Shown: piece by piece, positions 33,131 to 41,554 of the stretch
Layout of the letters: every line of letters starts with the position of its first letter
How positions within the stretch are numbered: the stretch's first letter is position 1
NCBI GenBank assembly: GCA_002691205.1
Contig: NZHD01000057.1
Coordinates: 1-42,173, forward strand
DNA from: Deltaproteobacteria bacterium
GTDB lineage: Bacteria > Myxococcota_A > UBA9160 > UBA4427
Length of the DNA stretch: 42,173 bases
Reading direction: 5' to 3'
Translations under genes and position numbers: made by a program
Notes under the pieces: model-generated
The model's input: only the letters and a program-made list of their open reading frames with translations
Told to the model about the DNA's origin: nothing
Databases searched by the model: none

Positions 33131-33160
33131 CCAGCGGCCGGGCGGCAAAAGCGGAAATCA

Positions 33161-34795
33161 GTGGTTAGACTCGTTCAAGTGAAGAACAGACGTGTTCATG
33201 TCGACATATTAATCAGTGGAGCGGGGCCTGTCGGCCTGACCTGTGCTCTCCTGTTACGAAATTTAGGAGTCTCGGTCGCAGTGCTCGAAGGACGGGAGGG
33301 AACTATCCGGGCCCCTCAAGCGCATGTCGTCTCCTCTAGATCGCTTGAGATCCTCACTGAAGCGGGTATCCCGGAGACGGTTTTACGCGAACAGGCATCT
33401 CCTTTTTCTGAAATCCCCGCAGTCCGCTGGGTCGATTCCCTTACGGGCCTCCAACACGGTTGCTTTGAATTCATTAATGCCGAACGGGCCGAACGAATCA
33501 TCGCCGCCACTCCGACACCCATTGCGAACATTTCACAGAGTCGTTTGGAACCCTTGCTTCTCGCAGGAGCTCGAAAGGCAGGGGCCGAGGTCTTCTTCGG
33601 TCATCGATGGCAAGGCACCGAAGAACAGCCTGACGGGTCTCTGATCTCAGTCGCCGCCACCCAGGAGGGCGAGGTAGACTTCATAAGTTCATTCCTTCTT
33701 GCCTGCGATGGGGCCTCAAGCGACATCCGGCACCACCTGGGTATCGAGATGATAGGTCCCGAGTTGGTGCAGTCTTTCGTCGGAATTCATTTCAAAGCTG
33801 ACCTAACACCTCTTCTAGCCCATCGGCCAGGATTGCTTTTTGAATTTGTAGGAGGCAGCGCTTCGGGCTTCTTTATCTGCCATCGTGCGGCTTCGGATTG
33901 GGTGTTTATGCATCCCTACGATTCGTCATCTCGAAGTCGACAGTGGTTCACCGAAGAGCGCGTGCGAGGACTATTGCGCGAAGCGATCGGCGCAGATGTA
34001 CCCCTAGAAATTAGTTCCGTAGCCCCCTGGCGAATGTCGAGCCAAGTGGCTGATCGCTACCGTGAAAAATCGATCTTTTTACTAGGCGATGCGGCGCACC
34101 GTTTTCCACCTACCGGAGGCATCGGGATGAATACCGGTATCGGAGACGCTCATAACCTCTGCTGGAAGCTAGGCATGGTTCTGCGAGGCAAAGCCAATGC
34201 TGCGCTGCTGGATACCTATGAAGACGAACGCAAGCCGGTGGCCGTCACCAACGCACGCCAAAGTCTCAAGAACTACCACAAGATGGCGGCGATCGAAGAG
34301 GCCCTAACCCAAGGGGGCGACGTGCAAAAAGAGATCGACGCCCAGCCCGAACACTTCGACATGCTGGGCCTTGATCTCGGCTACCGCTACCGCAGCGCTG
34401 CGATTCGCGGGGATGACACACCCGACGCGATTGTTAAAAATGTTGTCACCGATGTGCCGCGCTCTTTAATTCCTGGCTACCGCTTGCCTCACGCCTGGCT
34501 GCCCCGAGAAGATGGACGGAGTTCAACATTGGGACTGGTGCGCTCTAATGAGTTCGTTCTTTTGACCGGCGCAGAGGGCGATGTCTGGAAAGATGTCCCC
34601 GTTCCATGGTGCGCCGAAGCGTCTCAAGAATTATTTGAGAGGTTAGGTGACCTAAGTCCTCGTGCCGCCATCCTCGTCCGTCCGGATGGACATATTGCGT
34701 GGGTCGCCCATGAGGTTCCAGAGGATCCTGCTGCCGTGATCCGTAATGTCATTCAAGAAATTTGTCATCCTCCCAGTGCCAACCGCACGCCCTGA
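33161..34795 (+). CDS. FAD-dependent aromatic monooxygenase (PheA/TfdB-like)
   Basis: This 544-residue flavoprotein would hydroxylate an aromatic ring using NAD(P)H and oxygen. ILISGAGPVGLTCALLLRNL (about 16-35) is the FAD dinucleotide fold. APQAHVVSSRSLEIL and FLLGDAAHRFPPTGGIGMNT (about 304-323) are the other FAD motifs, and ALLDTYEDERKPVA follows. The last 130 residues form the thioredoxin-like C-terminal domain of the phenol hydroxylase group (VLLTGAEGDVW, ILVRPDGHIAWVA). The start is GTG 33161, after GCGGAAATCA. Polyketide-tailoring and 2,4-dichlorophenol or 3-(3-hydroxyphenyl)propionate hydroxylases share this build, so the substrate is undetermined. It is divergent from the acyl-CoA dehydrogenase pair. 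Confidence 0.87.
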   Translation: MVRLVQVKNRRVHVDILISGAGPVGLTCALLLRNLGVSVAVLEGREGTIRAPQAHVVSSRSLEILTEAGIPETVLREQASPFSEIPAVRWVDSLTGLQHGCFEFINAERAERIIAATPTPIANISQSRLEPLLLAGARKAGAEVFFGHRWQGTEEQPDGSLISVAATQEGEVDFISSFLLACDGASSDIRHHLGIEMIGPELVQSFVGIHFKADLTPLLAHRPGLLFEFVGGSASGFFICHRAASDWVFMHPYDSSSRSRQWFTEERVRGLLREAIGADVPLEISSVAPWRMSSQVADRYREKSIFLLGDAAHRFPPTGGIGMNTGIGDAHNLCWKLGMVLRGKANAALLDTYEDERKPVAVTNARQSLKNYHKMAAIEEALTQGGDVQKEIDAQPEHFDMLGLDLGYRYRSAAIRGDDTPDAIVKNVVTDVPRSLIPGYRLPHAWLPREDGRSSTLGLVRSNEFVLLTGAEGDVWKDVPVPWCAEASQELFERLGDLSPRAAILVRPDGHIAWVAHEVPEDPAAVIRNVIQEICHPPSANRTP

Positions 34796-34840
34796 ACCCG
34801 GCTTTGGGCTCTATGGCACTGCGCAATAGCTCAAATGTCA

Positions 34841-36187
34841 TCAATCGATGGACATCCCGTTGCCCACGGGAGGGCTCGCCCAAATCACCGAACTCGAATC
34901 TCGACGGACCTCACCTTTCATCACTTCGTAACTTTCCAGATAGCGAATCCAGGCCCCTTCGTACTCGCTAAAATTATGGATCGCCAAAAGAGGGATGAAC
35001 AAGCACAGTCCGAAGAGAGCACCCTGAAGGGCCTTGCCGTTGAGATCGCCAATCCCTCTCGCCACCGTAAGAAAGAGAAGAGGCGCAAGGTGAAAGCTAT
35101 AAAGGAAAAGCTCCGTTCCATAGATGAGATGTAATACGAGTTGGCCCCCTATTCCCAAGAACAAGAAAGTATCGAACGGGGTCTTATCAACTCTTCTCAG
35201 CCAAAGGATCGCACTCACGATCAGCAAAAAAGCCCAACCAAGAGCAAGAATGAACTCAAGAGGCCCATCTGCCCCGGGCACAGAGTGCTGTACTCCAAGC
35301 AAGCGACTGGTTTCAATCCCAACCGTATCTAAATCAGAATAATTGTACGGGTGAATAACCGGGATCACGACACTGGCTCCCAAGAGGACAACCAACTTCT
35401 GAAGAAAACTGCCCGCATAAGGATTTAATAACCAGGTCTGGTTATACGCTTCCACTTCGATCAACGCGACGTGATGTTTGATAAAAAGGCCTTGAGCAAA
35501 CCAAAGAACGCACGTGAGAACCAGCGCGTAAACCGTAATACGGGCTGCTGTCTTAAATTTAAAGAAGCAAACATTTAGCAGCAGCCCGAACATCCCATTC
35601 GTAATTGTGGCACTCAGTGAAACTACATTCAGAGCGACCGCAAGCCAAATCGACATCCTCTTTTCTCGACTGAAATAAGCGGCAGACGCCGTGGTCGCGA
35701 GAATTGTCGCCGCACCTATGGGAAATCGGTCGACTATGCCAGCCCAAAAAATAAAAGTCGCCGAAGCCAAGAAAAGTGATTGAACCAACCATGAAAAAAT
35801 TCCGCACCCTTGAAGAAAAAGGAGAGTGAGAGAAAACAAGGCAGAAGCCAGCCCGACTCCACTGGCAAGCACGAGACAAACCGAAAGCCGTTCAGGCACT
35901 CCCAAGAACCCAATCACTTTCACGGGCACTAAGCCGATCGCGGGCCAAAAGGGATGTCGATTCGTCTTCTGTAAGCCCGTCTCTGTATCCGTCATCGTTT
36001 TATGGACTAAAGGCGGATCCGACTCGAACCAGATATCAAGCGCAGGCTGCTGAGGCCAATCCACATGGGGGTACCAAACTTGATATTCAATGGTCTGCGT
36101 CAGGAAGAAGAACGAAAACGAGAAGGCAACCGCAAACGAAACCGCAACAAAGAAAACGGACACAAACCTGTTCTTATTTTCTCTCAA
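34841..36187 (-). CDS. Polytopic membrane protein, glycosyltransferase-C-like
   Basis: This protein of about 448 residues has roughly ten to eleven hydrophobic helices. After the first helix, an outside loop carries WYPHVDWPQQPALDIWFESD, and later loops hold YNQTWLLNPYAGSF and an HPYNYSDL segment. The arrangement of one long periplasmic loop with acidic residues followed by many helices recalls lipid-linked-sugar glycosyltransferases or oligosaccharyl-type enzymes (GT-C), but no defining motif is recognised. The start is uncertain: TTG at 36187 lacks a ribosome site, and a GTG at about 36163 is an alternative. It converges with the monooxygenase gene, 45 bp apart. Confidence 0.6.
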   Translation of the reverse strand: MRENKNRFVSVFFVAVSFAVAFSFSFFFLTQTIEYQVWYPHVDWPQQPALDIWFESDPPLVHKTMTDTETGLQKTNRHPFWPAIGLVPVKVIGFLGVPERLSVCLVLASGVGLASALFSLTLLFLQGCGIFSWLVQSLFLASATFIFWAGIVDRFPIGAATILATTASAAYFSREKRMSIWLAVALNVVSLSATITNGMFGLLLNVCFFKFKTAARITVYALVLTCVLWFAQGLFIKHHVALIEVEAYNQTWLLNPYAGSFLQKLVVLLGASVVIPVIHPYNYSDLDTVGIETSRLLGVQHSVPGADGPLEFILALGWAFLLIVSAILWLRRVDKTPFDTFLFLGIGGQLVLHLIYGTELFLYSFHLAPLLFLTVARGIGDLNGKALQGALFGLCLFIPLLAIHNFSEYEGAWIRYLESYEVMKGEVRRDSSSVIWASPPVGNGMSID

Positions 36188-36477
36188 AACGTATACAACT
36201 TGTCTATTACCTACAAAAAATGCTCGGGGTCAGGCAGAAGGCATCCGGGGGCATCGGGTAAAATCAATAGAGTACCTCTGCCCTTTCAAAAAGAGAGTAA
36301 TCCGTCTGTATGGAAGACGCAGATAATGCCGAATGAGCCGCAGAATGGCCTAGACGTGCAACGGCGCCGAAATCTTTGTAAAACAATGACAAATTCGTAT
36401 CCTTCCCAAACCGAAAACAACATGCTTTAAATTTTAGAAGTTGACTTGAAGATGAAACAGACAGGAGTGAGATCATC

Positions 36478-37065
36478 GTGAAAAATTCTTCGCGAAACCG
36501 TAGATGGCCGGTGCGTCTCGCTCTGATCACGAGCCTAGCCATCGCCCTATGGCTGATTTCCTCTTTCTTTCTTTCGAGATCAGATGGTCCAGTATTCATC
36601 TTCGCAGGAGGCCCGCTTCAATCGGGAGAAAATGTTGAACTTTCAGCTATGAACTGGAACACGCTGGATGCCCAACATGAGCTGGAAATGGAACTGGTGG
36701 GAGAACAGAGCTCGCTCACGCTTTGGTTCAGTGTCCATGATGGTATCCCCTACGTCGCGTGTGACCTTGACTGCGTCGATGGCGTTCTAGCGAGGTGGCC
36801 TCAGAAAGTTCAAGACGACAATCGCGTGGTGGTCCGGATAAACGCCATGCGCTCCGATGGTCGCGTGGTTCACGTGCCTCACGGAACGGAGGAGTACAAA
36901 GCGGTGCGCGCCGGACGCAATCGTAAATATTCAGGAGGCGGTAGCGATCGAGCTGCGGCCGAGACCGCTGCCCACAGTGCCGTCGTGGGCGTAGGTGAGA
37001 CCCTCACAGGACGTTCTCAACGAGAAGAACCCGGCGACCGAATCTATCGCATCGACCCGCGTTAA
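36478..37065 (+). CDS. Membrane-anchored hypothetical protein, split-barrel-like
   Basis: This 195-residue protein starts at GTG 36478 after AGGAGTGAG. One N-terminal helix (about 13-32) with Arg/Lys before it indicates a signal anchor, leaving the rest outside the cytoplasm. The body has LTLWFSVHDGIPYVACDLDC (about 80-99) and RWPQKVQDDNRVVVRINAMR (about 106-125), a layout like the FMN/deazaflavin-binding split-barrel proteins (pyridoxamine oxidase-like). That call is an inference. DLDCVDGVLARW adds two close cysteines. A glycine/alanine-rich stretch and a basic GDRIYRIDPR tail finish it. Function is unknown. An exported split barrel would be unusual. Confidence 0.5.
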   Translation: MKNSSRNRRWPVRLALITSLAIALWLISSFFLSRSDGPVFIFAGGPLQSGENVELSAMNWNTLDAQHELEMELVGEQSSLTLWFSVHDGIPYVACDLDCVDGVLARWPQKVQDDNRVVVRINAMRSDGRVVHVPHGTEEYKAVRAGRNRKYSGGGSDRAAAETAAHSAVVGVGETLTGRSQREEPGDRIYRIDPR

Positions 37066-37154
37066 TTACACAAAGCCCCTTTCGAAAAATAAAACACACA
37101 AGCTCATCTCGATCACTTTTAAAACAGCCCGGCTTCGACATGGAGATTCGACCT

Positions 37155-37925
37155 ATGCGACTTCGCCAAATCGCCCTCGTCGCAAAGGACCTTACGCACA
37201 CGGCTGCGATATGGACCGAACTACTTTCTGCTGAGATTTGCTTCCGAGATCCCGAGGTTGGTTTCTTTGGCCTTGAGAATGTCCTCATTCCTCTCGGTTC
37301 CGACTTTCTAGAGATTGTTTCTCCCGTACGCACAGACACAGCGGGACACAGACACCTGTCTCGACGAGGTCCCGGAGGGTATATGGTCTTATTCCAATGC
37401 GCGGATGGACTCGCCGCTAGAGAACAAGCCCTCGCTGCAGGGGCAGAGCCGATTTGGGAACATGATAAATCAGGAATCCATGCGACTCACTTTCATCCCC
37501 GGAGCCTACCCGGCGCCATCGTCTCAGTGGACTCCATGGAAGAGAACGACTCTAATTATCAAAGGCCCGACAGTCGATGGCATTGGGCCGGGCCGGATTG
37601 GAAAACTCACAAACGAGAAAATGGCATTCTCCGACTGAGCGGGGTCCAAATTGATTCTAAAAAACCTGAACACAGCCTTCAGCTATGGCAGAACGTGCTC
37701 AACCTCCCCTGCCCATCAAAACAGCGGAATGCTCTTTCGCTCGACCACGGGATCATTTCTTTTACAAAAAGCGAGAGCGATGATGCGCGCCTCGTCGCCT
37801 TTCAAATTGAACATTCTGATCCTAAAAGGGTTCTCGATCGGGCCCGTGGAATGGGGCTGACTTGTGATGGGATGTGCGTACAAGTCACAGGCGTCCAGCT
37901 TGAAATCGCTCAAGGGACTAGGTAG
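37155..37925 (+). CDS. VOC/glyoxalase-like protein (two-domain)
   Basis: This 256-residue protein starts at ATG 37155, preceded by GGAG at nine bases; an ATG five codons upstream has no ribosome site. The first VOC module opens with LRQIALVAKDLTHTAAIWTE (3-22) and has FFGLENVLIPLG and DFLEIVSPV, like Glyoxalase_3. The second half (about 155-256) has ILRLSGVQIDSKKPEHSLQL and a C-terminal VQVTGVQLEIAQ, a degenerate repeat of the same module. The first strand has Gln where many VOC proteins have the metal-binding His, so metal binding is uncertain. It converges with the acyl-CoA dehydrogenase at 37936, only 10 bp apart. Confidence 0.7.
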   Translation: MRLRQIALVAKDLTHTAAIWTELLSAEICFRDPEVGFFGLENVLIPLGSDFLEIVSPVRTDTAGHRHLSRRGPGGYMVLFQCADGLAAREQALAAGAEPIWEHDKSGIHATHFHPRSLPGAIVSVDSMEENDSNYQRPDSRWHWAGPDWKTHKRENGILRLSGVQIDSKKPEHSLQLWQNVLNLPCPSKQRNALSLDHGIISFTKSESDDARLVAFQIEHSDPKRVLDRARGMGLTCDGMCVQVTGVQLEIAQGTR

Positions 37926-37935
37926 TAATCAAAAG

Positions 37936-39129
37936 TCAGTGCAAACCGAAGTCCCAGCCGTCTCCCGCTTTGTAGGACCGCAAAATTCTACGAGAAGCGC
38001 TGGATACATGAACTTCATCAGGACCATCATAAATTCGCGCAAAACGGGCCTGGCGATACATGGATTCAAGCGGCGTATCCTCGGTCACCCCTAGAGCCCC
38101 ATGCACTTGAATCGCTCGATCGATCACGTTATGAAGCATGCTCGCACCCGCAACCTTGATCAATGCAATCTCAACTCGCGCTTCATTTCCTTGATCGATT
38201 TTTTGAGCTGCGTGAAGTGTCAGCATTCGCGACTGCTGAATCTCGGCTGCACTATCGAAAATGAACTTCTGAATTTGCTGATGCTCTCCAAGAGTCTTAC
38301 CGAAAGCCACACGCTCGTTCGCCCTTTCACACATAAGATCAAAAGCGCGTTGAGCTTGTCCGAGCCATCGCATGCAATGAAAAATACGACCCGGCCCTAG
38401 TCTTTGCTGGGCAATCTTAAACCCACCTCCACGGGGCCCCAATAAGTTTTCAACAGGCACTCGAACATTTTTATAATCTACTTCACAGTGTCCTTGTCGC
38501 TCCCCCATAACCTTCACATCACGAATAATTTCATAACCAGGCGTATTGGTGGGCACCACGATCATGCTGAAGGCATCATGTACCGGAACGTCCTCTGTCT
38601 CTGTGCGCACCATCACTGTGGTATAAGCCGCACGATTTGCGCCGGTTGTAAACCACTTTCGCCCATTAATCACCCAATCGTTGCCATCGAGAACAGCACG
38701 CGTTTGAAGCTGCGTCGGATCAGAACTCGCCACGCCGGGCTCAGTCATCGCGAAACTCGGAAAAATTTCACCCTGAACCAGAGGGATGAGATATTTTTCA
38801 CGCCAAGGCTCGGAGGCATGCAATTTCAACATAAGCGAATCTTGAAGAGAGTGAGTGCCCAGAGCCACCATCGCAGCCGGCGAACGACCGATCACTTCGT
38901 TCACAAAAACGTAATCTATGAAAGGAAGGCCTTGACCGCCGATTTCTTGAGGATGACCTAGAGCCCAGAGACCGGCTTCTTTGGCCTTCTCCATTAGAGA
39001 CCGCATGGCCTCACGAGATTCTGAACCGGCTTCCTCCAACACATTTTCAATCGGGTAAATCTCGCTTTCAATGAACGTCTGTACCCGATACCTGATCTCA
39101 CGAACATGGGACGGAATCTCAAAATCCAT
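37936..39129 (-). CDS. Acyl-CoA dehydrogenase, single gene
   Basis: This 397-residue FAD enzyme starts at ATG 39129 (MDFEIPSHVREIRYRVQTF), preceded by AGAGGTG. FPSFAMTEPGVASSDPTQLQ (about 126-145) is the substrate/FAD motif, and VINGRKWFTTGANRAAYTTV is the next conserved stretch. The C-terminal QVHGALGVTEDTPLESMYRQ and ARIYDGPDEVHVSSASRRIL complete the fold. This C-terminus resembles the ACAD10/11-type and FadE36-like branch, so the substrate may be a hydroxylated or unusual acyl-CoA. A TetR-family gene is divergent, 136 bp away, and the shared spacer holds two 27-bp inverted repeats, making repression by that regulator likely. Confidence 0.88.
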   Translation of the reverse strand: MDFEIPSHVREIRYRVQTFIESEIYPIENVLEEAGSESREAMRSLMEKAKEAGLWALGHPQEIGGQGLPFIDYVFVNEVIGRSPAAMVALGTHSLQDSLMLKLHASEPWREKYLIPLVQGEIFPSFAMTEPGVASSDPTQLQTRAVLDGNDWVINGRKWFTTGANRAAYTTVMVRTETEDVPVHDAFSMIVVPTNTPGYEIIRDVKVMGERQGHCEVDYKNVRVPVENLLGPRGGGFKIAQQRLGPGRIFHCMRWLGQAQRAFDLMCERANERVAFGKTLGEHQQIQKFIFDSAAEIQQSRMLTLHAAQKIDQGNEARVEIALIKVAGASMLHNVIDRAIQVHGALGVTEDTPLESMYRQARFARIYDGPDEVHVSSASRRILRSYKAGDGWDFGLH

Positions 39130-39193
39130 CAGCCCACCTCTATGTCTCACTCTCGATACAGCCGACCACCGACTCTAAAAGAATAGGCATCCG

Positions 39194-39220
39194 ACGATAC
39201 GGATTAAAAATACGAATCGT
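39194..39220. promoter_or_regulatory. 27-bp imperfect palindrome, candidate TetR operator 1
   Basis: Half-sites ACGATACGGATT (39194-39205) and AATACGAATCGT (39209-39220) flank AAA. Comparing each with the reverse complement of the other, 10 of 12 positions match. It sits in the middle of the spacer between the divergent acyl-CoA dehydrogenase and TetR genes, where an autoregulatory operator is expected. Confidence 0.55.
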
Positions 39221-39229
39221 TTATTACCG

Positions 39230-39256
39230 ATGGTATAATAGCACTGCGTATGCCAT
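39230..39256. promoter_or_regulatory. Second 27-bp inverted repeat over a -10-like box
   Basis: ATGGTATA (39230-39237) and TATGCCAT (39249-39256) pair at 7 of 8 positions across an 11-bp centre, again giving a 27-bp span. A consensus TATAAT -10 box (39234-39239) lies within its left arm, so bound protein would block the TetR gene's promoter. No strong -35 is seen at usual spacing, and the start codon at 39266 implies a very short leader. Confidence 0.45.
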
Positions 39257-39265
39257 CATTTTAAT

Positions 39266-39859
39266 ATGCAGCAAAGTGAAAAATCAACCTCTTACTCTGA
39301 TGGCCGATTACAGAGATCTGAGCGCAGCCGTCAAGCAATCGCACAGGCCCTGATTGAACTGGTTAGGGAGGGAGAACCCCGACCCACCGCGGAGCGCGTG
39401 GCCACTCGGGCCGGAGTGGGTATCCGCACCGTATTTAGACACTTTTCCGATATGGAAACACTATTCAAAGCTATGCACGAGAGTATCGAAGAGGAGGTCT
39501 ACCCTCTTCTTGAGGATCCCACTGAAGGCTCGCTTGGGGAGAGGGTCGAGAAACTCATCACCCATCGGGGAGTTTTCTTTGAACATACTTTGCCTTTCAG
39601 ACGGTCTGCAGATCTTCTGGCTGAAAAATCGAAATTCTTGCAGAGCCAGAAACTACGTATGACCAAGAGGCTTCGGGAGAATCTCCTTGAATGGATTCCT
39701 GAACTCGGCGAGCCACCTTCCGATCTCCTCGAGATTTGTGACACCCTTGCCTCGGCCGAGCATTGGGACCGCATGCGCCACTCTCAAAAACTCAGCCGAA
39801 GCCGCGCTTCTACACTTATTAAAAAAACTATTCTAAAAATGCTCAGCGAGAAAAGCTGA
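39266..39859 (+). CDS. TetR/AcrR family transcriptional regulator
   Basis: This 197-residue repressor-type protein has an N-terminal helix-turn-helix (about 18-66): SRQAIAQALIELVREG, then RPTAERVATRAGVGIRTVFR (about 39-58) and HFSDMETLFKAM. The C-terminal part is helical and would bind a ligand and form a dimer. No signal peptide is present. The start at ATG 39266 has no ribosome site; the TATAAT box just upstream suggests a very short or leaderless transcript. It is divergent from an acyl-CoA dehydrogenase and followed by the dioxygenase, nitroreductase and GST genes on the same strand, so these are its likely targets. The ligand is probably an acyl-CoA or xenobiotic. Confidence 0.88.
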   Translation: MQQSEKSTSYSDGRLQRSERSRQAIAQALIELVREGEPRPTAERVATRAGVGIRTVFRHFSDMETLFKAMHESIEEEVYPLLEDPTEGSLGERVEKLITHRGVFFEHTLPFRRSADLLAEKSKFLQSQKLRMTKRLRENLLEWIPELGEPPSDLLEICDTLASAEHWDRMRHSQKLSRSRASTLIKKTILKMLSEKS

Positions 39860-39931
39860 CCCTTCCCATATTTTCCCTCGAACCGCTCTTCATGAGCGTC
39901 GTCCAAATCGCTAACAATCAAGGAAGCTCCC

Positions 39932-40780
39932 ATGACCAAATTTGAGCATATCCATGTTGTCCCGATAGGCACCGCACTCGGCGCCGAAATTCAAGGAGTC
40001 GACCTTTCTGAGCCGCTTCAAAAAGAAACCGTGATTGAAATCCAAAAAGCGCACGCTGAGTTTGGCGTCATCTTCTTTCGAGACCAATCTCTCACCTCCC
40101 AAGAACACCTGCTCTTCGCACGCTCTTTAGGCACCATTGATATCAATCGATTCTTCGCACCCGTTGACGGGCATCATGAAATAGCGGAAGTGCGAAAAGA
40201 ACCCACTCAAAAGTTCAATATAGGGGGAGGATGGCATACCGATCATTCCTATGATGACTCACCCGCCCTGGGGTCTATTTTACTTGCGAGAGAACTCCCC
40301 GAGCACGGCGGCGACACTCTTTTCGCAAGTATGTACGCAGCCTACGACGCGCTCTCCGACGGGCTCAAGGACACATTGAGCCATCTAAAAGCTGTCCATT
40401 CGAGCCGACATGTCTTTGGACCACAGGCGCGTCTTCCCAAAGACCTAAACAATCGATTACAAAATGCTAACGATGCAACTCAAGACGCCATCCATCCCGC
40501 TGTAATCACTCACCCAATCTCAGGGCGAAAAGCGCTCTATGTAAATCCGGGCTTCACTCTTCATTTTGAAGGGTGGTCAAAAGAAGAATCAGAGCCTCTC
40601 CTTTCCTTTCTCTACAAACATGCTTCAAGTCCTGAGTTCACATGTCGCTTTCACTGGAGAAAGAACTCCATCGCGTTCTGGGACAACCGCTGTACCTGGC
40701 ATTACGCCCTAAATGATTACCATGGCGAACTACGCCTCATGCACCGAATCACACTTTCCGGGGGCCCCTTAGCGGCCTAA
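39932..40780 (+). CDS. TauD/TfdA family 2-oxoglutarate dioxygenase
   Basis: This 282-residue Fe(II)/2-oxoglutarate enzyme begins with the family opening GTALGAEIQGVDLSEPL (13-29). Iron ligands are His 102 and Asp 104 in GGGWHTDHSYDDSP and a late His in WDNRCTWHYALNDY. Arg in LRLMHRITLSG is the likely 2-oxoglutarate anchor. Family knowledge: members release sulphite from taurine or alkyl sulphates, or split aryloxyacetates such as 2,4-D. The substrate here is not known. AAGGAAG precedes the ATG. It is followed after 15 bp by a nitroreductase, so the two are translationally close and surely co-transcribed. Confidence 0.9.
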   Translation: MTKFEHIHVVPIGTALGAEIQGVDLSEPLQKETVIEIQKAHAEFGVIFFRDQSLTSQEHLLFARSLGTIDINRFFAPVDGHHEIAEVRKEPTQKFNIGGGWHTDHSYDDSPALGSILLARELPEHGGDTLFASMYAAYDALSDGLKDTLSHLKAVHSSRHVFGPQARLPKDLNNRLQNANDATQDAIHPAVITHPISGRKALYVNPGFTLHFEGWSKEESEPLLSFLYKHASSPEFTCRFHWRKNSIAFWDNRCTWHYALNDYHGELRLMHRITLSGGPLAA

Positions 40781-40795
40781 ATAGCGAGTATCTCT

Positions 40796-41500
40796 ATGTC
40801 TCAAAAAAACTTAGTCGTCGATGCAGCACAAAGCGTGACCGAAGCCATTCAATCTCGCCGCTGTGTTCGCGCGTTTTCGTCGGAACCAGTCAATCAGAAA
40901 ACGATTCTCGATATCATCGCGACAGCGAGTCGTGCACCTTCTGGCGGAAACCTACAGCCCTGGCGGGTTTATGCTCTCGCCGGAGACGCCCGCAACGAAC
41001 TTGTCGATTGTGTCGCCGAAAAAATGAAGGAAACGCCTTTCGGCGACGGTCCTGAGTATGAGATCTATCCTGCCGAATTAACAGAGCCCTACGTCTCTCG
41101 ACGCGGCGAAGTCGCAAAAGAAATGTACGACCTCATTGGCATTGCTCGAGACGACGGCGAAGCCCGAATGAAACAAATGGGACGTAACTTTTCTTTTTTC
41201 GATGCCCCCGTTGGGTTGATCCTCACCATCGACAAGCAAATGGGTCCACCTCAATTCGTTGATCTTGGCCTATTCCTTGGCAATCTCATGCTTCTGGCAA
41301 GAGAGCAAGGACTCCACACCTGCCCTCAAGAAGCTTGGTCACTGTGGTCAAAAACGATTCGAGAAGTAGTAGGTATCCCGGAAAACGAACTCATCTTCTG
41401 CGGACTTGCCCTAGGCCACCCTGAACCGGAGGCCCGAATCAACACCCTCTCTACACCCCGAGCCCTAGTCGATGACTTCGCTGCATTCCGTGGCTTCTGA
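40796..41500 (+). CDS. Nitroreductase family flavoprotein (second copy)
   Basis: This 234-residue FMN enzyme has VTEAIQSRRCVRAFSSEPVN (about 15-34) with phosphate-binding arginines, ASRAPSGGNLQPWRVYAL (about 44-61) as core motif, then DLGLFLGNLMLLAREQGLHT and LALGHPEPEARINTLST. This set is typical of the NfsA/PnbA-like branch that acts on nitroaromatics and quinones. It differs strongly from the copy at 15946. It is 15 bp after the TauD-type gene and 54 bp before a GST gene. The co-occurrence of oxygenase, flavin reductase and glutathione transferase fits a xenobiotic or halogenated-compound route under the upstream TetR regulator. Confidence 0.88.
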   Translation: MSQKNLVVDAAQSVTEAIQSRRCVRAFSSEPVNQKTILDIIATASRAPSGGNLQPWRVYALAGDARNELVDCVAEKMKETPFGDGPEYEIYPAELTEPYVSRRGEVAKEMYDLIGIARDDGEARMKQMGRNFSFFDAPVGLILTIDKQMGPPQFVDLGLFLGNLMLLAREQGLHTCPQEAWSLWSKTIREVVGIPENELIFCGLALGHPEPEARINTLSTPRALVDDFAAFRGF

Positions 41501-41554
41501 TCCCATTCACTCTCGAACGCAATCGCTGACTCGAAACAACGAGTAAGGAGTCCA

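Noticed and set aside
39880..39895. CGCTC-ttcat-GAGCG hairpin after the TetR gene
   Set aside because: The stem is short with no T-run, and the next gene is in the same direction, so it is not convincing as a terminator.
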